Shown one piece after another: positions 1-6,572 of a DNA stretch of 12,130 nucleotides (the stretch's first letter is position 1; each line of letters opens with the position of its first letter). This DNA is from DASSJF01 sp035280345. Lineage in GTDB: Bacteria > Sysuimicrobiota > Sysuimicrobiia > Sysuimicrobiales > Segetimicrobiaceae. The notes below the pieces were generated by a model. The model did no database searches and was not told the origin of the DNA. It worked only from the letters and a program-made list of their open reading frames with translations. The DNA lies in NCBI GenBank assembly GCA_035280345.1, contig DATEGA010000248.1, positions 1 to 12,130 of the forward strand. Reading direction: 5' to 3'. The translations under genes and the position numbers were made by a program.

Positions 1-320
1 GCCCAGATCACGCGGCCGTTCGGCCGCACGATCGCGAGGCCGGAGAACCGGCGGGCCCACTCGGAATTCTCGAGAACCGCCGCCCGGCGCTCGGGCGCGG
101 TCTCCTGAGAGAGCTCCCAGCCCAAATCGTCGAGCTCGTGCCGGTACCCCTCGAGGATCGCGGAGATGCCGACGGTCAGCGCCGCCGCGACGCGGACCCG
201 CTGCTGAATCACGGTGGACGTGGCTTCCTGTACCGCACGGACCGCTATGACCGCAAACACCGCGAGAATGACGGCGGTGGCGGCTGCCACGCTGAGCGTG
301 ATGCGTGCCGGCAGCCCCAA
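1..320 (-). CDS. Membrane-anchored sensor protein, N-terminal part (cut by window edge)
   Basis: Only the N-terminal ~106 residues lie in the window. Reading inward from base 320 there is one hydrophobic helix (about residues 7-28, core SVAAATAVILAVFAVIAV). A polar, partly helical stretch rich in Gln, Arg and Glu follows (EGYRHELDDLGWELSQET), then the pattern FSGLAIVRPNGRVIW. This is how extracytoplasmic Cache-like sensing domains of histidine kinases, cyclases or chemoreceptors often begin; the effector domain is beyond the edge, so its class is unknown. The start is unresolved. In this frame there is no ATG, GTG or TTG between the stop at 554-552 and the TTG at 320. An ATG at 342 with GGGG upstream is one base out of frame (see findings). 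It follows the ThDP lyase on the same strand and may be co-transcribed. I am confident it is coding, less so about start and function. Confidence 0.6.
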   Translation of the reverse strand, partial: MGLPARITLSVAAATAVILAVFAVIAVRAVQEATSTVIQQRVRVAAALTVGISAILEGYRHELDDLGWELSQETAPERRAAVLENSEWARRFSGLAIVRPNGRVIW

Positions 321-495
321 GGACCGGCCCGGCAGACGCCATTTTGACCCCGGTGTTGGGGGCGCAGGGACCGTACCGATCTCCTCCGGCTCGGCTGGTT
401 CCGCCTGTCTCCCCAGTATGGCGGCGCGCCGGTGGCGGCGCCATACGGCAGGGGCTGGATTGTCGAGGTCGGGCGGCGGCCGTATGCCGCGGGCG

Positions 496-2115
496 CTACG
501 TCGAGTAGTCGGCGTAGCGGGCGGTCTGCGCGCGGGCGGTCGGGTCGGTGATCACGTTGACGATCGCCGGTCTGCCGCTCGCCGCGGCGCGCTCGAGCGC
601 GGGCCGGATCTGCTCGGGAGCCTCGACGTGTTCGGCATGGCAGCCGATCGCGCCGAACATCAGGTCGTAGCGCGTAAAGCCGAGGTTGCGCCCGGTCTTC
701 GGCCGGTCGGTCGCCGTCCACCCGCCGTTGTTCGAGATGATGCAGATCACCGGCAGGCGGTGGCGGAGCGCGGTGTCCATCTCCATTGCGTTAAGCCCGA
801 ACGAGCCGTCCCCGTGCAGCACCACGACGGGCGCGTCCGGCATCGCCGCTTTCGCTCCGAGCCCGAACGGCAGCCCCACACCCATGCAGCCGTACGGCCC
901 GGAGTTCAGGCTGTGCGGCGCGTAGAACGGGATCGCGCTCCGTGCGTAGTTGAGGATCTCCTGGCCGTCGACGCACAGCACCGCGTTGCGCGGGAGGAAG
1001 TCGCGGATTTCCTTGCAGAGGCGGAGCGGATGGATCGGCGTGGCGCCCGAGGACATCCGCTTCTCCAGTTCCGCACGCTTCTCTTCATCCTCGCCGGCGA
1101 GGGTGGAGATCCACCCGGCGCGGCGCTCGGGCCGGAAGCGGCCGCTTCCAGCGGCGTTGAGCTGTGCCAACACGGCCTTCGCGTCGCCCGCGATGCCGAC
1201 GTCGGGCGCCCGGTTGCGGCCGATCTCCGCCGCGTCGACATCGATTTGAATCATCTTGGCCTTCGGGTTGACCCGGGGCGGCCGCGTGTAGCCGACGACG
1301 TAGTTTTGGCGCGTGGCGACGAGCACCACGAGGTCGGCGTCACGCCAGGCAGTCCCGCGCGCACCGAGAAACGACAGCGGGTGATCCTCGGGGATCACGC
1401 CGCGTCCCTGCGGCGTGGTGTAGAAGGGGATCTTCGCCTGTTCTACGATCGCGCGCAGCTCGGGCTCCGCTTCGGCCCACAGGACGCCGCTGCCGCTGAT
1501 GACCACGGGACGCTCGGAGGCGGCGATGAGGTCCACCGCCCGTTCGACAAGCGCCGGATCTCCGACCGGCCGCGCGCGGTCCGCCGGAGGGGCCGTCCAG
1601 CGCACCTGATCGTCGGGCACCTCGCGGTACAGCACGTCTCCCGGCATGTCGAGGTAAACCGGCCCGGGCCGTGATCCGAACGCGTGGCGGAAGGCGGCAT
1701 CGACGAGCTCCGGAATCCGGCGGGGATCGTAGCAGCGCTCGGCCCACTGGGTGACCGGCCGGAACACGGCCACCTGATCGGTCTCCTGGAAGGCGCCCAT
1801 TCCGGTCTGCGAGACCGGGGTCGATCCGCCGATTGCGACGACCGGTGCGCTGTCGACGAACGCGTTCGCGACGCCGGTGACGAGGTTGGTGGCCCCCGGG
1901 CCGCTACACGCCATGCATACCGCGGGGCGTCGCCGCAGCCGGCTGTAGGCGTTGGCCATCATCGCCGCCGCCTGCTCGTGCCGCACGTCGATCATGCGGA
2001 TCTCCCGCTGACTGCACGCGTTCTCGCAGTCGATCATGGGGCCGCCCATCAGAAAAAAGATGACCTCCACCCCGTGATCTTTGAGCGCCCGCGCGAGAAT
2101 CTCGTTGCCGGTCAT
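496..2115 (-). CDS. Thiamine-diphosphate-dependent lyase (2-hydroxyacyl-CoA lyase / oxalyl-CoA decarboxylase / acetolactate-synthase-like)
   Basis: This 539-residue protein has the full three-domain layout of the ThDP decarboxylase/lyase superfamily. Pyr domain: about 1-165, with catalytic Glu47 in DVRHEQ, the residue that activates the cofactor. Central domain: about 185-320. PP domain: about 355-520, with the diphosphate/Mg motif GDGS at 435-438 and the paired Asn at 462-463. The length fits the family. The preceding CoA-transferase gene overlaps it by ATGA, which argues for a CoA-thioester substrate and formyl-CoA as product. Oxalyl-CoA decarboxylase of Oxalobacter has Tyr120-Glu121 near the active site; the matching place here reads GAFQETDQ (residues 107-114), as in acetolactate synthases and 2-hydroxyacyl-CoA lyases. 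I therefore call the superfamily confidently but not the substrate. Acetolactate synthase proper is less likely because no small subunit or other ilv gene is nearby. It is cytoplasmic, with no signal peptide. Confidence 0.88.
   Translation of the reverse strand: MTGNEILARALKDHGVEVIFFLMGGPMIDCENACSQREIRMIDVRHEQAAAMMANAYSRLRRRPAVCMACSGPGATNLVTGVANAFVDSAPVVAIGGSTPVSQTGMGAFQETDQVAVFRPVTQWAERCYDPRRIPELVDAAFRHAFGSRPGPVYLDMPGDVLYREVPDDQVRWTAPPADRARPVGDPALVERAVDLIAASERPVVISGSGVLWAEAEPELRAIVEQAKIPFYTTPQGRGVIPEDHPLSFLGARGTAWRDADLVVLVATRQNYVVGYTRPPRVNPKAKMIQIDVDAAEIGRNRAPDVGIAGDAKAVLAQLNAAGSGRFRPERRAGWISTLAGEDEEKRAELEKRMSSGATPIHPLRLCKEIRDFLPRNAVLCVDGQEILNYARSAIPFYAPHSLNSGPYGCMGVGLPFGLGAKAAMPDAPVVVLHGDGSFGLNAMEMDTALRHRLPVICIISNNGGWTATDRPKTGRNLGFTRYDLMFGAIGCHAEHVEAPEQIRPALERAAASGRPAIVNVITDPTARAQTARYADYST
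2112..2115 (-). other. ATGA stop/start overlap coupling CoA-transferase and lyase
   Basis: On the minus strand the bases read ATGA: the TGA of the CoA-transferase (2114-2112) shares bases with the ATG of the lyase (2115-2113). This arrangement normally reflects translational coupling and equal production of the two proteins. Confidence 0.9.
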
Positions 2116-3332
2116 ATCACACCCTGCTCGTGGAGCCTGGCGATCTCATCCTCGCTCAACTCGAGCAGATCTCCGTACACCTCGCGGTTGTGCTGCCCGA
2201 GCAGCGGCGCCGCCGTCACGCCGACGTGCGACTGCTCCATTTTCACCGGCCACCCGGGCATCTTGAGCGGGCCGCGCGTCGGATGATCCACGGTCACGAT
2301 CGCCTCCCGGCGGTTCAGATGTTCGTCCTGCGTTAGCTCGAGCGTGTCGAACGTCGCCCCGGCCGGGACGCCGGAGCGTCCGAGGCGTTCCATCGCCTCG
2401 CGCTTCGTGTACCGGCGCGTCCACGCGGAGATGGCGTCGTCGATCGGCCCCGCGTTGGCGGCGCGCTGCAACGGATTGGCGAACCGCGGATCGTGCTTGA
2501 GATCCGGCCGGTCAATCACGTCCAACAGCCGTTCCCATTGGTGGTTTCCGGCGCGCGTAGTGTAAATGAAAACGTAGTCGTTCGGTCCGCCCGGACGGCA
2601 TGGGTAGATCCCGCTCGGCGCGGTCATGCCGAGCTGGCTCTGATTGCCCCAGCGTTCCGCGGCGTGGCCGGTGAGCAGCTGGCGCGCGAAAGAGATCCGG
2701 CAATAGTTGATGACCGCTTCTTGCATCGCGATCTCGACGCGCTGTCCGGCGCCGGTCCGCTGCCGCTGCACGAGCGCGGCCAGGATCCCGATCGCCAGGT
2801 GTAGTCCCGCGCCGGTATCCCCGATCGTGGGCCCGGGCTTCACCGGCGGATCGTGCGGCAGGCCGGTCAGACTCATCGCCCCGCCGGCCGCCTGCGCGAT
2901 CATATCGAACGCCGGAAAGTTGCCGAAGGGTCCGTCCGGCGCGAAGCCCTTGACCTGCGCGTACACGAGCCGTGGGTTGCGCCGGCGGACGTCCTCGTAG
3001 CCGAACCCGAGCCGCTCGATGATGCCCGGCGCGAAGTTCTCCACGAAGACGTCGGCCTGCTCGATCAGACGGTTGAGCAGGCGGCAGCCCTCGGGGTGCT
3101 TCAGGTTCAGCGTGATCGAGCGTTTGTTGGCGTTGAGCAACAGAAAATAGTAGGAATCGAGGCCGGGGACGTCGGTCGAGGCGCCGCGGCCCTGTTCGCC
3201 GCGGCCGGGCGGTTCGACCTTGATGACGTCCGCGCCGAGCCAGGCGAGCGTCTCCGTGCAGGAGGTGCCCGCCTCGAACTGGGTGAGATCGACGACCCGA
3301 ACGCCGCTCAACGCGGCTGCCGCGTCACTCAT
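2112..3332 (-). CDS. Class III (CaiB/BaiF, formyl-CoA-transferase-like) CoA-transferase
   Basis: This 406-residue protein is a typical family III CoA-transferase. The N-terminal CoA-binding segment reads LSGVRVVDLTQFEAG, followed by LGADVIKVEPP. The catalytic Asp is Asp172 in TIGDTGAGLHLAIG, matching Asp169 of Oxalobacter formyl-CoA transferase. NKRSITLNLKHPEG (69-82) and DVFVENFAPG (94-103) are also family signatures. Such enzymes move CoA between carboxylic acids through acyl-Asp anhydride intermediates and act as interlocked dimers in the cytoplasm. Gln17 of the Oxalobacter enzyme, in HVQAG, corresponds to Glu20 here (QFEAG), so the acid acceptor may not be oxalate. The stop overlaps the lyase start by ATGA, implying translational coupling and a shared pathway. 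The ATG at 3332 is preceded by GGAAGGTG about 8 bases upstream. It is divergent from the LuxR-type gene across 122 bases. Confidence 0.9.
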   Translation of the reverse strand: MSDAAAALSGVRVVDLTQFEAGTSCTETLAWLGADVIKVEPPGRGEQGRGASTDVPGLDSYYFLLLNANKRSITLNLKHPEGCRLLNRLIEQADVFVENFAPGIIERLGFGYEDVRRRNPRLVYAQVKGFAPDGPFGNFPAFDMIAQAAGGAMSLTGLPHDPPVKPGPTIGDTGAGLHLAIGILAALVQRQRTGAGQRVEIAMQEAVINYCRISFARQLLTGHAAERWGNQSQLGMTAPSGIYPCRPGGPNDYVFIYTTRAGNHQWERLLDVIDRPDLKHDPRFANPLQRAANAGPIDDAISAWTRRYTKREAMERLGRSGVPAGATFDTLELTQDEHLNRREAIVTVDHPTRGPLKMPGWPVKMEQSHVGVTAAPLLGQHNREVYGDLLELSEDEIARLHEQGVI

Positions 3333-3454
3333 GGACTTGCACCTTCCACCGAGTCTGGCGAGCGTCCTCTCGGCCAGGGGAGGGGAAGCGGGAAGGCGCC
3401 GGCGGGTGGGAATCCCGGGCGGGGTGGGGACGTTGCGCGCAGCAGCGAGGCTGC

Positions 3455-4081
3455 ATGGTCGTCGATCCCATTCATCTCGTACTGGTCGCCGATGATCCCG
3501 AGGCGCGATCCGAGTTGGCGGCGCGTCTGTCGGACCGCTCGGACTGTGTGCTCAACGCCGAAACGGATTCGGACGGGGACGTCGCGGCGGCCGCCGCCGA
3601 TGCGGACGCGATCGTGTGGGATCTTGGCGAGGACGCCGACCTCGCGCTCTCGCGGCTCGCCGACGCGCACTCGCTGCGCGTACCGATCGTCGCGTTCGCG
3701 GCGGACGACCGCGACGGTCTGCGTGCGCTGGCGATGGGCGCCGCGGGCCTGCTTCCTCGCGATGCCGACGCCGCGCGGGTTGTGCTGGCGGCCCGGGCCG
3801 CCGCCGGCGGTCTCCTTGCGCTGGACCCCTCGCTCGTCGAAGCGGCCTTGCCGGTGCGCGACGCGGCGTTCGAGGTACCGATCGAGACGCTCACGCCCCG
3901 CGAACGCGAGGTGCTTGCCTTGATGGCGGAAGGACTCGCGAACCGGCCGATCGCGGAGCGGCTCGGGATCACCGAGCACACCGCGAAGTTCCACGTCCAC
4001 ACGATCCTCGCCAAGTTGGGGACGCAGAGCCGCACGGAAGCCGTCGTTCGGGCGGCACGGCTCGGCCTCATAGCGATCTGA
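3455..4081 (+). CDS. LuxR/NarL-family transcriptional regulator with degenerate receiver domain
   Basis: This 208-residue protein has a receiver-like domain (about 6-120) and a C-terminal LuxR-type helix-turn-helix (about 144-205). The latter begins LTPREREVLALMAEG, with recognition-helix region ITEHTAKFHVHTILAKLG, and is very similar in pattern to NarL/FixJ DNA-binding domains. In the receiver, the acidic pair Asp13-Asp14 and the acceptor-position Asp56 (IVWDLG) are present. The conserved Thr/Ser is Ala (FAADD, around residue 82) and the conserved Lys is Arg102 (LLPRD). Phosphorylation-driven switching may therefore be weak or absent, leaving a constitutive or differently controlled regulator. 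No kinase gene is adjacent. The ATG at 3455 has GAGG four bases upstream. It lies divergent to the CoA-transferase operon and 100 bases ahead of the HtrA-like gene, either of which could be a target. Confidence 0.87.
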   Translation: MVVDPIHLVLVADDPEARSELAARLSDRSDCVLNAETDSDGDVAAAAADADAIVWDLGEDADLALSRLADAHSLRVPIVAFAADDRDGLRALAMGAAGLLPRDADAARVVLAARAAAGGLLALDPSLVEAALPVRDAAFEVPIETLTPREREVLALMAEGLANRPIAERLGITEHTAKFHVHTILAKLGTQSRTEAVVRAARLGLIAI

Positions 4082-4181
4082 GGCGGGCCGGGATACCTGA
4101 TCGAACGATGGATGTGCCCCGCCGGCCGCTGGGCTACCGTTGTCCCGTACGCACCACCACTACGAAATGGGGTGATGGCAG

Positions 4182-5084
4182 TTGGCAAGTTCGTTGACGG
4201 CATTGTCTGATGCGCTGTCTGGTGCGGTCGAGGCGGCCGGCGCGGCGGTCGTCCGGGTGTCCGGCGGCCGGCGGCCGGCGACCGGCGTCGTGTGGTCCGG
4301 GGACGGCGTGATTCTCACGACGAACCGCGTCGCGCGGCGTGAGGGCGAGATTACGGTGACCGTGAGTGACGGACACGAATGCTCCGCGACCCTCGTTGGC
4401 CGCGACCCGAGCACGGATCTCGCGGTGCTGCGGGTGCAGGGAGGCGGGCTTCCTCAGCTGCAGTGGCGCGATACCGACGGCCTTAAGGTAGGGCAGTTAG
4501 TGCTCGCCCTGGGACGTCCGGGGCGCACCGTCCGGGCACGGCTCGGGATTTTGAGCACGGTCGGCGGTGAGTGGCAGGCGCCGGGCGGGAGCCGTGTCGA
4601 CCGGTACTTGGAGCCGGACATCGAGCCCGCGTTCGGCATGTCCGGCGGCCCGCTGCTCGACACCGAGGGACGGGCGATCGGTTTCAATACCGCCGGGATG
4701 CGGCGGGGGGTCGTGCTGACCATTCCGACGGCGACGCTGCGCCGCATCGTCGAGACCCTGCTCGCGCACGGCCGCGTGAGACGAGGATACCTCGGCTTCG
4801 CCGCGCAAACAGTGCCGGTGCCGGCGGCGCTCGAGTCGACCGTCGGCCAGCGCGCGGGTCTGCTCGTGCACGGGGTGGAGCCCGGGAGTCCGGCGGAGCG
4901 TGCGGGCATCCTGATTGGCGATCTCGTGTATTCGATCGGCGGACGGCCGGTCTACCGGGCCGACGAGTTGATGGGTTTGCTGACCGAAGAGCGGATCGGT
5001 GTGACGGAGAGCGTCCGGTTCGTGCGGGCCGGGAAGTTGCAGGAGGCGCAGGTCACGATCGGGGACCGTCCGGCGGCCGCGTAG
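4182..5084 (+). CDS. HtrA/DegP-like S1C protein with PDZ domain, probably catalytically dead
   Basis: This 300-residue protein has the chymotrypsin-fold HtrA pattern followed by one PDZ domain (about 203-295, with GYLGF, GLLVHGVEPGSPAERAG and GDLVYSIGGRPV). Two of three catalytic positions are visible: Asp79 in DPSTDLAVLRV and Ser154 in GMSGGPLLD. The His position, TNHV in active enzymes, reads TTNRV, giving Arg49 (codon CGC). His65 in DGHECSATL lies too far along to replace it. The N-terminus (ASSLTALSDALSGAVEAAG) has no signal peptide or membrane helix, so the protein is probably cytoplasmic, unlike periplasmic DegP. The start is TTG at 4182, the first start after an in-frame TGA at 4173, with GGGGTG seven bases upstream; a nearby ATG at 4175 is out of frame. 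Likely roles are peptide binding, chaperoning or adaptor function. Family assignment is firm, loss of proteolysis is inference. Confidence 0.88.
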   Translation: MASSLTALSDALSGAVEAAGAAVVRVSGGRRPATGVVWSGDGVILTTNRVARREGEITVTVSDGHECSATLVGRDPSTDLAVLRVQGGGLPQLQWRDTDGLKVGQLVLALGRPGRTVRARLGILSTVGGEWQAPGGSRVDRYLEPDIEPAFGMSGGPLLDTEGRAIGFNTAGMRRGVVLTIPTATLRRIVETLLAHGRVRRGYLGFAAQTVPVPAALESTVGQRAGLLVHGVEPGSPAERAGILIGDLVYSIGGRPVYRADELMGLLTEERIGVTESVRFVRAGKLQEAQVTIGDRPAAA

Positions 5085-5101
5085 GCGGCCGCCGGCGGCG
5101 G

Positions 5102-5118
5102 TCCGGTTCGGAACCGGA
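5102..5118. repeat. Perfect 8-bp inverted repeat after the HtrA-like gene
   Basis: TCCGGTTC (5102-5109) and GAACCGGA (5111-5118) are perfect inverted arms around one base, 17 bases after the HtrA-like stop. No T-tract follows, so it is not a standard intrinsic terminator. It could be an RNA hairpin or a dyad binding site. It lies directly against the Shine-Dalgarno-like GGAGG of the remnant described next. Confidence 0.5.
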
Positions 5119-5174
5119 GGGGCACGACGAACGTCGGCATCCTCGGCAGCGGCGGGGTCGGACAAGCGCTCGCA
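5116..5174 (+). pseudogene. Remnant of a Rossmann-fold NAD(P)-binding protein gene
   Basis: After GGAGG at 5116-5120 and a six-base spacer, the plus strand from 5127 encodes TNVGILGSGGVGQALA. GILGSGxVGQALA is the N-terminal dinucleotide-binding loop (GxGxxG) typical of NADPH:F420-oxidoreductase-like and related NAD(P)-binding proteins. The first codon is ACG, one base from ATG and at ideal spacing from the Shine-Dalgarno, so it looks like a mutated start. After residue 16 the similarity fades, and the frame only runs on to 5270, into the antisense of the next gene. This fits a truncated gene of which only the 5' end survives. It could also be a chance match, but ribosome site plus motif in register makes that less likely. 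Confidence 0.5.
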
Positions 5175-5250
5175 TACCGTGGCAACCCGTTGATGTTCCG
5201 GCCTCAGCTGTCCGGCGGCCCGCCGACGATGTTTACCTGGCGCCGCGCGC

Positions 5251-5706
5251 CTATCCGCCTGGTTTTGTGACCATCACGAAGACGATGACGATCGCAATGA
5301 TGATCAGAAGAATGCCGAGGGTCCGGCCGCGGGCCGCTTCCTGCTGAAAGGCCGGTGACGTGGCGCCGCCCGCGTCGAACGCTTCGATCCCTCGACGCAG
5401 CGTCGGCGTGTAGCCGACCGCGGCGATGATGACGAGCACCACCCACAGGATCAGCCCAGTCAGCACCCACGGCGTCGTGACCGGAATGTGACCGATGCCG
5501 GTCATGGCGAATCCCGAAAGCAGCAGCAGGCCGTAGGCGGGGTTCGCGATCCGGTTGTCGAGGATTCGCACCGTCCGCATCACAAACCCGAAATACTGAG
5601 GCTCGCGGCCGGCGCGCGTGAACCACAGTCCGTAGGTGAGGTTCGCGCCGAGCGCCGTGATCGCCATCATCACGTGAAACCACTTGACGAGCACGTACGG
5701 ACTCAT
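5251..5706 (-). CDS. Four-helix integral membrane protein (DUF2269-like)
   Basis: This 151-residue protein has four predicted membrane helices at about 5-28, 55-74, 78-98 and 128-147, with a short basic loop after the first (RAGREPQ) and a longer polar loop at 100-127. The N-terminal pattern VKWFHVMMAITALGANLTYG resembles the DUF2269 and CopD-like families, in which a His in the first helix (His11 here) is conserved and may bind a haem or metal; no function is established. The ATG at 5706 has GGGAGGGA just upstream on the minus strand, a good ribosome site. It lies 42 bases after the response regulator stop on the same strand, so it may be the last gene of the kinase-regulator operon, perhaps a target or membrane partner of that system. 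Confidence 0.75.
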   Translation of the reverse strand: MSPYVLVKWFHVMMAITALGANLTYGLWFTRAGREPQYFGFVMRTVRILDNRIANPAYGLLLLSGFAMTGIGHIPVTTPWVLTGLILWVVLVIIAAVGYTPTLRRGIEAFDAGGATSPAFQQEAARGRTLGILLIIIAIVIVFVMVTKPGG

Positions 5707-5748
5707 CCGGTCCCTCCCGCGGCTACTGCGTATCGGGCGTTGCCTGGG

Positions 5749-6417
5749 TTAGGCCGAGTCGCTTTTCTGCCCTGCGCCCGGCACCAGGCGGTGTGTGATG
5801 GCCAGCGCGACGGCCTCGGTTCGAGTGGCCGCGCCGAGCTTCCCGAGAATGTTGCTGACGTGGAATTTGACGGTGGATTGATTGATGACCAATCGTTTCG
5901 CGATTTGCCCGTTGCTGAGCCCCTGGACCAGGAGGGCGAGCACCGCGCGTTCGCGCCGGGTGAGATCGTGTCCCGGCACCGGAGGTTGTGTCGCGGCATG
6001 GACGAGCGCCTCCGCGGCCTCCGGGGCGAGCGTCGGGCGGCCGCTCCGCGCAAATCGAATGGCCCGGGCCAGGTCGTCCGCGGAAACGTTCTTGAGCAGA
6101 TATCCGATCGCACCGGCATCGAGCGCGGCCTGCACGCGGCCCTGATCCTGAAAGCTCGTGAGTGCGATGATCCGCACGGCCGGGTGGCGTTCGCGGATCG
6201 CCCTGGTCGCTTCGACCCCGTCCATCTCCGGCATCAAGAGGTCCATCAGCACGACGTCCGGCGCCGTTTCCCCGCAGAGGCGAACGGCACCGGTGCCGTC
6301 GCTGGCTTCCCCGACGAGCTCGAAGTCGTCGAACGCATGCAGGAACGTCGCGAGCCCGCTGCGGACCACGGCGTGGTCGTCCACGATTAGGACCCGAACG
6401 CGTTCCGCCCCTGTCAC
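5749..6417 (-). CDS. NarL/LuxR-family two-component response regulator
   Basis: This 222-residue protein has an intact receiver: acidic pair Asp13-Asp14 (LIVDDHAVVRSGL), phosphoacceptor Asp59 (VVLMDLLMPEMDG), Thr87 (IIALTSF) and Lys109 (GYLLKN). A LuxR-type helix-turn-helix follows at about 150-212, beginning LTRRERAVLALL and continuing IAKRLVINQSTVKFHVSNIL. It is a DNA-binding regulator expected to dimerise on phosphorylation. The start is GTG at 6417, with AGGGAGGAAG upstream on the minus strand. The histidine kinase gene lies immediately upstream on the same strand, separated by 155 bases, and is its probable partner. Unlike the LuxR-type protein at 3455, all switch residues are kept. Confidence 0.93.
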   Translation of the reverse strand: MTGAERVRVLIVDDHAVVRSGLATFLHAFDDFELVGEASDGTGAVRLCGETAPDVVLMDLLMPEMDGVEATRAIRERHPAVRIIALTSFQDQGRVQAALDAGAIGYLLKNVSADDLARAIRFARSGRPTLAPEAAEALVHAATQPPVPGHDLTRRERAVLALLVQGLSNGQIAKRLVINQSTVKFHVSNILGKLGAATRTEAVALAITHRLVPGAGQKSDSA

Positions 6418-6572
6418 GGCTGCGCCTTCCTCCCTGCGTGCCTCCGGCCCTGCCCGGCCTATTACGGCGACTCCATGATAGCCGCGCCCGGTGGGGTGCG
6501 CGCCGAGCGCAGGGCGGGCACGGAGCCTGGACGGCTGACGAGTTTTTTGCCCGCCCGGCCGGACAGGACGTC
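6418..6572 (-). other. 155-base spacer between histidine kinase and response regulator
   Basis: The spacer is unusually long for a kinase-regulator pair. It contains the regulator's Shine-Dalgarno (about 6425-6434) and, on the minus strand, a TATCAT at 6473-6478 that could be a -10 element but lacks a recognisable -35. A run of six T on the plus strand (6542-6547) has no convincing GC hairpin before it. I see no coding potential. Confidence 0.35.

Noticed and set aside
214..1674. A 486-codon plus-strand open frame opposite the ThDP lyase
   Set aside because: Its translation is Arg/Ala/His-rich with no motifs, and it is the mirror of a gene with clear catalytic motifs. It is a high-GC shadow frame.
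2853..3923. A 356-codon plus-strand frame spanning two genes and their spacer
   Set aside because: It crosses the divergent spacer between the CoA-transferase and the LuxR-type gene and has no recognisable domain.
4141..4170. TTGTCC and TACGAA as a promoter for the HtrA-like gene
   Set aside because: The match to consensus is poor and the spacing is 15 bases, no better than chance in this composition.
6525..6550. T-run (GTTTTTTG) after AGCC-tggac-GGCT as a plus-strand terminator
   Set aside because: The stem is only about 4-5 bp, the T-run starts several bases after it, and no plus-strand gene ends here.
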